Part shown: in pieces, positions 56,767 to 64,000 of the stretch | How the letters are laid out: each line of letters begins with the position of its first letter | How positions within the stretch are numbered: the stretch's first letter is position 1 | Assembly (NCBI GenBank): GCA_947579665.1 | Contig: CANPUZ010000063.1 | Coordinates: 310,001 to 374,000 of the forward strand | Length of the DNA: 64,000 nucleotides | From: Sympetrum striolatum | Taxonomy: Eukaryota > Arthropoda > Insecta > Odonata > Libellulidae | Direction of reading: 5' to 3' | Program-made: the position numbers and the translations under genes | Notes under the pieces: generated by a model | Seen by the model: the letters and a program-made list of their open reading frames with translations, nothing else | Database searches by the model: none | What the model was told of the DNA's origin: nothing

Positions 56767-59700
56767 ATGCGTTACGTTGTTTTCTCTCGTCAAGCAGAGC
56801 TAATAAAAAATAGATTTGCCAAAGTTAAAATCTATGTCGAACAACTGACTACCTCTCTTACTCCACTTTCCGAACAGAACAGAGAAAAATTACGTTCCTA
56901 TTTAGAGGAAGTGGAACAAAAGTATATTAATTATCAGCAACTTGTTGAAAAATTGTACGACAGTGATGAAACCTCTGAACTGAATGATCAAGCTGTCGAA
57001 CTCTATTCCGATGAAATATCTGATATTTATGGTGACGTAAAGGCAGCAATTAGGACGCAGCTGAAATCGGAAGAAAGGGCAAATATTCAAAGTAATGCTT
57101 CTCTTCCAGCCCCCTCGCCGTTGCCTACTACGTCAGTGAGATTGCCCAAATTCGATTTACCTCATTTCTCAGGAGATCTTAATGGCTGGATATATTTTTC
57201 GAACTTATTCGAAAAAACTATTAATCAAAATGAGTCTCTCTCGGAAATTGAAAGATTTCAGTATCTTCTTTCCTCACTTAGAGGCGAAGCACTGAATGTT
57301 ATTAAAGGGCTGCCCATTTCCGCCGAAAACTATAAAATTGCTTGGGACTTAATTTACAAAAGATACCATAATATTAGGCGTTTAGTGAGCTATCATATCA
57401 GCAATGTGATTGACTTACCCAATGTTAACGGTTCACTAAAAAGCATTCGAAACTTTTTGGATATTTTCCGCGAGAACACGCAGGCATTAATTGCCTTGGG
57501 ACATGATATTACTAACCCAAGTCTATTTTTAGTGACACTACTACTGCGGAAATTGAACTCCGAGACCAGAAAACGGTTTGAAGATACTAAATCGACTGAT
57601 AATGAAATTCCTTGTATCAATGATTTAATTGACTTCTTGGAAAAGGAATCATCACGTTTGGAAGGTGCCGCCATTGGACGCATTTATTCTCAAGAAACAA
57701 AAGGCGTTGCATCTTCACGCCCCACGAAAGTCGCTCTATTCTCAGTTGAAAAGGCAGCGTGTAAATATTGCAGCTCTCCCGATCATAATGTTTACAGCTG
57801 TGATTCATTTCTGAGCTTAAGTGCCGAAGCTCGCCGTAGATATGCCCGCGACAATGGTTGGTGTTATAATTGTCTTGGCACTTCTCATTCAATTAAATTG
57901 TGTAAATCGACTCACTCTTGTAGGACATGTGGCAAAAGGCACCATTCGTTATTGCATCTCTCTCATCAAGCCTCAGTATCAAAGTCGGAGCCATCGAAGA
58001 CATCCACAAACAAGCAATCCCCACCTAATAAACCAGAGGAGAGTGTGCATCCCGATGCCTTCGTGGGATTCTCCTCAACAAAGACGACTACCTCGGTTAT
58101 TTTGGCTACTACTTTGGTAAAACTTTCTACTTTGGAAGGGAACTCGTGCATAGTGCGAGGAGTTTTGGACTCAGCCGCTCAAATGACCTGTATTTCAGAA
58201 CACTGCGCACAGCTTCTCAAGGTAAAACGCTACAAGTCTCCCAACTTACTCACTGGGCTATCTCAAGCTTCCTTCCGAACTAAAGGAATAACTCATTTAA
58301 AGATAGATAGCTTGAACGGACAATCTCTCTCACAATCTCACCCTGTTCAAATAGTGGAAAACATCAGTTCAAACTTACCACGAACCACTATTTCAAAAGA
58401 AATCAGACAGAGTGTGTCCTCATTAGTGTTGGCAGATCCTACGTTTGATGTACCATCTCCAGTGGACGTTTTAATTGGGGCAGATCTTTTTGCGCTAGCA
58501 TTAAATGGCCAGCGTCTTCCCCTTGGTACTGATTTGCCAGTCGCATTTGGCACTATTTTTGGATTTGTTATTATGGGGTCATACCATGTCACATCGAATA
58601 AAGAAGCCCTCGATGTCAATAGAATATTTTTAACAGTTACTGATATGGACCTACATGGGTCCATACAGAAATTTTGGCTAATTGAGGAACCACCAAGTCC
58701 CCCCCTCTCTCCTGAAGAAGTTTACGCAGAAAATCACTTTGCTTCAACATTCGAACGAGACCGGTCAGGAAAATATGTAGTCAGACTTCCTTTCAAGAAA
58801 AATCACCCTACTCTCGGAGATTCCTCTCCTACTGCTAAAAGACGTTTTCTTTTCCTTGAGAAAAGATTCTTATCGCAACCTGATTACAAGAAATTATACC
58901 TGGACTTTATGCAGGACTATTTAGACTCGGGGCATATGATTCCATATACATCCTCCAAGGTTGATTTTCCTCATTATTTCATTCCACATCACGGAGTGTT
59001 TAAGCAGCACGACACTACTAGGAAACTTCGAGTCGTTTTTGATGCTAGCGCTCGCACTTCTAACCATGTATCTTTAAATGACATCCTGCTTGCAGGACCA
59101 AAGTTGCAAAATAGCATTTTTGATGTGATTTTACATTTTAGACGGCATGCAATAGTTTTCTCTTGTGACATCACCCAGATGTTTCGTAACATCATGTTAC
59201 ACCCAGATGACCAGTCGTACCAATTGATCTATTGGAGATCGCAGCCATCTGAACCACTTCAGCAGTACAAACTGACAACAGTTACGTATGGAATGACAAG
59301 TTCACCATTTCTTGCCATTCGAACTCTGCAGCAATTAGCTCAAGATGAAAAGGAACTTTTTCCTCGTGCAGCTGAAGTCCTCTTACAGCAAACCTTTGTT
59401 GATGATATAATAACTGGTGCAGATACAGTAGAAGAAGCTTCCTCTCTAAAGGACGAATTAACTGAGCTACTTCGTCGTGGAGGTTTTACTCTTCACAAAT
59501 GGTCAACTAACTCACCCAGTTTGCTGGAATCAATTAACTCTCAACGCCAAGTTCCAACTCCTTCTCGTTCCAGTGTTACCCATATTCATGGAATATTAGG
59601 ACTCCAATGGGACCCAGTTGAAGATGTTTTCTCATATAGAATAAATATTGCTGATGATCATCTCACAAAGAGGTCAGTTTTGTCATCCATCGCTAAATTA

Positions 59701-61968
59701 TATGATCCCTGTGGCTGGATAGCGCCAATTGTATTGTGGGCTAAGTCATTTATGCAGCTGATTTGGACTCTAGGATTATCCTGGGACGATCCTTTACCCT
59801 CGGACGTAAGTCAAAGATGGAGAAAATTCCTAAATGACTTGCCGCTTATTGCTAACATAAGGTTACAGCGTAAGCTTTTCATCGCTCATCCGATAACCAT
59901 TCAGCTTCATGGCTTTTCTGATGCCTCTCAACAGGGATACGGTGCTGTAATCTATGTCCGCAGCATAGATATAAATAATGCCATAAAATCCTCAATTCTT
60001 ATTGCTAAGACGCGTGTTTCTCCACTAAAACGCATTTCCCTGCCACGCTTAGAGCTTTGTGGAGCTCATCTATTGGCAAAGTTGTTGAATTATTGCTCCC
60101 TTCAACTTTCTCCTTACATTACTATTGATGGTATCTCAGCGTGGAGTGATTCCACGATAGTGTTGAGCTGGATTCAAACGCCGTCTTACCGCTTGAAAAC
60201 ATTCGTCGCAAATCGTGTGAGCCAAATACAAGAATGGGTTCCGTCTCATTTATGGAACCATATTGCCTCTGATCAAAACCCTGCCGATGAGGCATCTCGA
60301 GGACTCACACCTTCGCAACTCCTTGACAGTCAACTTTGGTGGGAAGGACCGAAGTGGCTAGCACTACCTGCCCAAGAAAGACCACCGCCAATTTTTGCTC
60401 GTATTGAAGATCAGTCACTACCAGAGCTTCAGGAGTTTCCTGTGAATGTTTTGTTGGCTCAAGACTCACATGAATGGGATTTACTCACTAAATTTTCATC
60501 ATGGACAAAGTTGCAACGTGTATTCGCTTATATACTACGATTTATTGATTTCTGTCGGTCAAAGATTAAGGTCAAAGGATTTCTCACGTTACCTGAGCTG
60601 AAGAGAGCCATAAATGTGATTTGCAAAATTATTCAAACCTCCTACTTTAAGGAAGATTTAGCCTTACTTCGAAAACAACGCCCCTGTAGCCTAAAAATTC
60701 GTCGCCTCTCTCCATTTATTGATAAAGATGGACTACTTAGAGTCGGGGGAAGATTAAATCATTCACATCTGGCCTATGAAATCAAACATCCCATAATTCT
60801 TCCCAAAACCCACCATGTGGTAAATCTCATCATCGATTACCACCATGTAAAATATCTTCACGCGGGACCTCAACTCTTGCAATCAATTTTATGTACAAAC
60901 TATTGGATCCTGTCGGCTCGCTCTGTCATTCGTTCGCGAATTTTTAAATGTAATAACTGTTTTAGATGCAAGCCTAAGAATGTTCCGCCACTAATGGGAG
61001 ACCTACCCAAACAAAGGGTTAACGAATCACGAGCCTTTGAGACAACAGGAATGGATTATGGAGGACCCTTCCATGTCAAAATCCATACTTTGAAGCGTGC
61101 TCATCTAATTAAAGTTTATCTGTGTGTATTTGTTTGCTTTTCAACGAAGGCAGTGCACCTGGAAGTAGTTAATGATCTTACCTCAGAAGCTTTCATTGCA
61201 GCTCTCACCCGTTTTATTTCCCGCAGAGGACCTCCAAAAGATCTATACTCAGATTGTGGAACTAACTTTGTTGGAGCATCTTCTATTTTAAAAAGAACCA
61301 TGAGGAATTTCTGTGCGAGTGTTAAGGAAACCCTGCTCTATTTTTCTAATCAGTATTATGTCAAATTTCATTTTATTCCTCCCGCAACACCGCATCACGG
61401 AGGACTATGGGAAGCTGCAATTAAAAGTGCTAAACATCATCTGTATCGGGTCTTAGGAAAACAAATACTGACTTTAATGGAATTTATCACTTTGACTACT
61501 CAGGTGGAAGCAATGTTGAATTCACGACCTCTTACCCCTCTTTCTTCAGACCCCTCAGAGGTATCAGCTCTCACTCCAGGACATTTTCTTGTTGGTGCGC
61601 CTCTTATCTCTCTTCCAATGGAAGATTCCTCAAGTGTTCCCTTCAACAGATTAAACCGCTGGCAAATGGTGCAGTCTCTTTCACAAAGAATTTGGAAAAG
61701 GTGGCATCGAGAATATCTCCACACCCTGCAGCAGAGACAAAAGTGGACTCTAGCCAGAGATGGGCTGAAGCCCGGAGATTTGGTTCTTGTGCATGAACCA
61801 AATACACCCCCCCTTTTGTGGTGTTTGGCGCGAGTGACTTCAACCTTCCCAGGCAAGGACGGAGTTGTACGTGTGGTCCATCTACGCACTGCAAAGGGAA
61901 CTCTCACAAGACCAGCGGTGAAAGTATTTCCTCTACCTATCGAATCCACATCTCCCCCTCTTGAGTAA
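56767..61968 (+). CDS. BEL/Pao Gag-Pol polyprotein
   Basis: 1733 codons from ATG 56767 to TAA 61966, without interruption. In order: a coiled-coil-like N-terminus; DUF1759 capsid-type region about 115-300 (LPKFDLPHFSGDLNGWIYFS); cysteine-histidine knuckles about 330-400 (CKYC...H..YSC, CYNCLGTSHSIKLC, CRTC...HH); aspartic protease with VLDSAAQ, D468; reverse transcriptase with D801 (CDITQMF) and FVDD at 878-880; the A17/RNase H region (SDASQQGYGAVIY near 1050); integrase zinc finger (H..H...C..C) about 1370-1410; catalytic D1430 (MDYGGPF), D1496 (SDCGTNF) and E1549 (LWEAAIKSA). The C-terminal DUF5641-type domain includes LKPGDLVLVHEPNTPPLLW. One frame for Gag and Pol is normal for BEL/Pao. 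All catalytic residues I looked for are present. Confidence 0.97.
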   Translation: MRYVVFSRQAELIKNRFAKVKIYVEQLTTSLTPLSEQNREKLRSYLEEVEQKYINYQQLVEKLYDSDETSELNDQAVELYSDEISDIYGDVKAAIRTQLKSEERANIQSNASLPAPSPLPTTSVRLPKFDLPHFSGDLNGWIYFSNLFEKTINQNESLSEIERFQYLLSSLRGEALNVIKGLPISAENYKIAWDLIYKRYHNIRRLVSYHISNVIDLPNVNGSLKSIRNFLDIFRENTQALIALGHDITNPSLFLVTLLLRKLNSETRKRFEDTKSTDNEIPCINDLIDFLEKESSRLEGAAIGRIYSQETKGVASSRPTKVALFSVEKAACKYCSSPDHNVYSCDSFLSLSAEARRRYARDNGWCYNCLGTSHSIKLCKSTHSCRTCGKRHHSLLHLSHQASVSKSEPSKTSTNKQSPPNKPEESVHPDAFVGFSSTKTTTSVILATTLVKLSTLEGNSCIVRGVLDSAAQMTCISEHCAQLLKVKRYKSPNLLTGLSQASFRTKGITHLKIDSLNGQSLSQSHPVQIVENISSNLPRTTISKEIRQSVSSLVLADPTFDVPSPVDVLIGADLFALALNGQRLPLGTDLPVAFGTIFGFVIMGSYHVTSNKEALDVNRIFLTVTDMDLHGSIQKFWLIEEPPSPPLSPEEVYAENHFASTFERDRSGKYVVRLPFKKNHPTLGDSSPTAKRRFLFLEKRFLSQPDYKKLYLDFMQDYLDSGHMIPYTSSKVDFPHYFIPHHGVFKQHDTTRKLRVVFDASARTSNHVSLNDILLAGPKLQNSIFDVILHFRRHAIVFSCDITQMFRNIMLHPDDQSYQLIYWRSQPSEPLQQYKLTTVTYGMTSSPFLAIRTLQQLAQDEKELFPRAAEVLLQQTFVDDIITGADTVEEASSLKDELTELLRRGGFTLHKWSTNSPSLLESINSQRQVPTPSRSSVTHIHGILGLQWDPVEDVFSYRINIADDHLTKRSVLSSIAKLYDPCGWIAPIVLWAKSFMQLIWTLGLSWDDPLPSDVSQRWRKFLNDLPLIANIRLQRKLFIAHPITIQLHGFSDASQQGYGAVIYVRSIDINNAIKSSILIAKTRVSPLKRISLPRLELCGAHLLAKLLNYCSLQLSPYITIDGISAWSDSTIVLSWIQTPSYRLKTFVANRVSQIQEWVPSHLWNHIASDQNPADEASRGLTPSQLLDSQLWWEGPKWLALPAQERPPPIFARIEDQSLPELQEFPVNVLLAQDSHEWDLLTKFSSWTKLQRVFAYILRFIDFCRSKIKVKGFLTLPELKRAINVICKIIQTSYFKEDLALLRKQRPCSLKIRRLSPFIDKDGLLRVGGRLNHSHLAYEIKHPIILPKTHHVVNLIIDYHHVKYLHAGPQLLQSILCTNYWILSARSVIRSRIFKCNNCFRCKPKNVPPLMGDLPKQRVNESRAFETTGMDYGGPFHVKIHTLKRAHLIKVYLCVFVCFSTKAVHLEVVNDLTSEAFIAALTRFISRRGPPKDLYSDCGTNFVGASSILKRTMRNFCASVKETLLYFSNQYYVKFHFIPPATPHHGGLWEAAIKSAKHHLYRVLGKQILTLMEFITLTTQVEAMLNSRPLTPLSSDPSEVSALTPGHFLVGAPLISLPMEDSSSVPFNRLNRWQMVQSLSQRIWKRWHREYLHTLQQRQKWTLARDGLKPGDLVLVHEPNTPPLLWCLARVTSTFPGKDGVVRVVHLRTAKGTLTRPAVKVFPLPIESTSPPLE

Positions 61969-62029
61969 CCTTGCCATTCCCTCTTACCCTATCTCAACTT
62001 ACCATTGCTAATTTATTGGTCCTACCGGA

Positions 62030-62041
62030 CCAAGGGGGCCG
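62030..62041 (+). promoter_or_regulatory. BEL/Pao polypurine tract
   Basis: AAGGGGGCCGG lies directly before the 3' LTR, separated by TA. It would prime plus-strand DNA synthesis. Confidence 0.7.
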
Positions 62042-62044
62042 GTA

Positions 62045-62474
62045 TGTCGCGTATTCGCATACATTTGTTTCTGTTTTCAAAACTGCCACTGGGGGCGCAA
62101 TTAAGCCGCTACCACTGGTGGCGCATTTCTGTAAAATAGTAAAGAAAACTCTCTCTCGTAATGATAGCCGACTCGGCAAGGTGTGTTACTCGCTCTCTTG
62201 GTGTGCTGCTCTCTTAGTGTGTTCTTCTCTTCTCCCTCCAAGTGTACAACGGACTACGTAGTTGGAACTCTCGTGTGACGCAGCTCTCAGAAACTGATAA
62301 GTTGATTTAAAGTGCCAGTTGTTTATTTCCTTTGATGTTAATAGTTGATTTAAAGTGCCAGTTGTTTATTTCTTTTGATGTCAATTTTGTTTTTGTATTA
62401 TTATAATTGAATTGAATATTATTTTTTGCTACGAAAATACTCTGGTCCTTCGGTTATTGCTGTTTTACCCGACA
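62045..62474 (+). repeat. BEL/Pao 3' LTR, 430 bp
   Basis: Same length, ends and internal 43-bp duplication as the 5' LTR. I saw no differences when reading the two side by side. Confidence 0.96.
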
Positions 62475-62479
62475 ACTAT

Positions 62480-63460
62480 GTTTACTCGTGTTTTAAGCAA
62501 CAGGGGCCAAAAAAACAAACATTTCTTAGTTTCGGAATTTCTTCGTAAATTACTAGAGGAATTAAAATTTTTGTCCTATGTTTGGAAATATCTCGTAAGG
62601 ATCTTCAAAAGGATTCATAATTTGACAAAGGTTTATCGTTGTATAAGCGAAAAAGTTCCAAATAACTGAAAATTCTGGACAATTTGCCTTGGTTTTCGCC
62701 GATTTCATCCTGAATTGCTGAAATAAATGATCTTTTACTTCAACATTTGCAAATATCTCGAGGATACCATCACGAAAAGTCACAATTTCTGCTAGGTTAT
62801 ATCCAATTTTAAGAAAAATAGAGCCAAAAAATAAATATTTCTGCAAATAAATGCCAAAATTTTCGCCGATTTCTTCGTAAATTTACGACGAAATTTAATA
62901 TTTTGTTCCATAATTAGAAATATTACGTTGCAGTCCTTAAAACGAGTCTAAGTTCGACTACGTTTACTCGAATATTATGCAACAATGAGTAAAAAAATCG
63001 TTTTTCCTGGGTGCACTCCCTTATGTGCAAAGTACCTTTTTATCCCTTCCCTTGTTTTTTTTAGAAATTTGGAAAGCTCTCGTTGCGAATTTGAAATCAA
63101 GTACGAATTCAACTAGGTTTACATTAATGTTAACCAAAATGATGCCAATAAATGAACATGTTACAAAAATTAATGGTTTTCCCATTTACTTAGTGAATTG
63201 CAAGCATAAATGAAACTTTTGTTCAATATTCGGGATGATCTAGCTGAGATTTTGAAAACGAATCACAATTCGTGTAGCATACATGTATTTTAACCGAAAC
63301 CGTGCCAAAACATTGAAGATTTTATGCGAACAATCATTCGTGAGCGAATGTTGTTCTTTTATCGTTTAACATTGTCATAGCAACGTGTTTTATAAGTTAG
63401 TTCCTTTCGTATGAGAGATTTTCGCTGTTATGCTAATCTTTTAACATCTGACTTTTCATT
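62480..63460. repeat. Degenerate tandem repeat into which BEL inserted
   Basis: TATGTTTACTCG (62477) and TACGTTTACTCG (62958), TTTTCGCCGATTTC (62692, 62862) and TTTCTTCGTAAATT (62541, 62869) recur in the same order. The left flank of BEL (AAAGAGTACAAATTCGACTAT, 55956-55976) continues the same motif set (cf. GAGTCTAAGTTCGACTACG, 62944). The unit length is unclear because of decay. Confidence 0.5.
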
Positions 63461-63464
63461 AAAC

Positions 63465-63745
63465 ATCTATAATATAAAATAGAGAGTGGATGTATTTGTA
63501 TATTCGCTAAAAACTCGAGAACCGAGAGTCACAAATCTTTGAAATTTTCTACATTATTTAAAGTCGACCCCGCGCAGAGAAAAGGCTACTTCTTATTTAC
63601 TTTAAGTCCACGGTTCGAACCCAGGCTGGTCAAAACCTTTTCATATGAAATACACGTAAAATTCATCATCTTCGTTGCGGGGCTCATTTCTTTTGCAAAC
63701 TTAAATTAGAAACTAGTAAATGGGTACTTGCATAATGCAAGCAAA
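63465..63745 (+). repeat. Short element related to the modular repeat family
   Basis: It begins near TATAAAATAGAGAGTGGATG (63473), contains CACGGTTCGAACCCAGGC (63610), and ends with the hairpin CTTGCATAATGCAAG (63728-63742). This is the same logic as the ~1.1-kb units (one B-box-like motif, then a TTGCAT..TGCAAG hairpin) but with a single module. Confidence 0.5.
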
Positions 63746-64000
63746 GAAAATTTTCAAGCGATACTACCCTGTGTTATCGGTCTTAATGTTATATTTACGT
63801 TTCTTTTTAATTATGCCATTCTCTTTAGCATACATAGTTTTAAATCTAAGATCGAGATTCATTAAATAATATAATAATAGCATAGAGTAACTATACTACT
63901 ATATTACTCTATGATAATAGCATAAGTGCTTCACGTTCATTTGATACGGGAGTTTTGGAGTTGAGATCTTCATGAATACACATTCGTAAATTTAAATTAA

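Larger units (their letters stand above)
55977..62474 (+). mobile_element. BEL/Pao LTR retrotransposon, apparently intact
   Basis: Two 430-bp LTRs that I read as identical, a perfect 5-bp duplication ACTAT (55972-55976, 62475-62479), a primer-binding site, one 1733-codon Gag-Pol frame and a polypurine tract. Total 6498 bp. Identical LTRs mean very recent insertion, so the source lineage is likely still active. Confidence 0.97.

Overview
This is a stretch of nuclear DNA from an arthropod, most likely an insect. It is AT-rich, intron-bearing and packed with transposable elements. The taxonomic call rests on four things: two exons of an armadillo/beta-catenin gene, a ZAD-type zinc-finger-family gene split into small exons with GT-AG borders (ZAD proteins are an arthropod expansion), a BEL/Pao retrotransposon, and many hAT, pogo and jockey/CR1-like relics. 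I cannot name the species.

Host genes all lie on the minus strand. Armadillo exons are at 11887-12041 and 5797-6097 and join in phase; the second has a one-base gap in a run of A. A ZAD gene starts at 34080, with its ZAD coded by exons at 33937-34080 and 33463-33611. Three phase-0 acidic-linker exons at 28515-28613, 28241-28291 and 23944-24018 probably belong to it. No C2H2 finger exon was found. An uninterrupted 231-codon frame at 29948-30643 codes for the C-terminal half of an endonuclease/exonuclease/phosphatase fold.

Mobile elements, left to right: a 4.0-kb DNA transposon with 0.56-kb terminal inverted repeats and TTAT target duplications (519-4528, probably Sola-like); a pogo/Tigger remnant; several MITEs; an array of five ~1.1-kb repeat units in head-to-head arrangement (17919-23580), with further copies at 40232-41567 and 54221-55385; a pogo-type MITE split by a 3.1-kb hAT element with a perfect 8-bp duplication (24806-27904); LINE reverse-transcriptase debris; a 1.1-kb TIR element with an unrecognised protein (42625-43733); a second hAT (44929-53421) split by a nearly intact Ty3/Gypsy element (45658-51273); and an apparently intact BEL/Pao element with identical 430-bp LTRs and ACTAT duplications (55977-62474).

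The signal I find most worth pursuing is the ~1.1-kb repeat family. Each unit is built from about six degenerate ~145-176-bp modules, and each module carries a tRNA T-arm / pol III B-box-like motif (GGTTCGANNCC) able to fold as a small hairpin. The unit ends in a strong hairpin like that of Helitron/Helentron 3' ends. I do not recognise this family. Much of the remaining sequence is AT-rich and shows nothing I can name.
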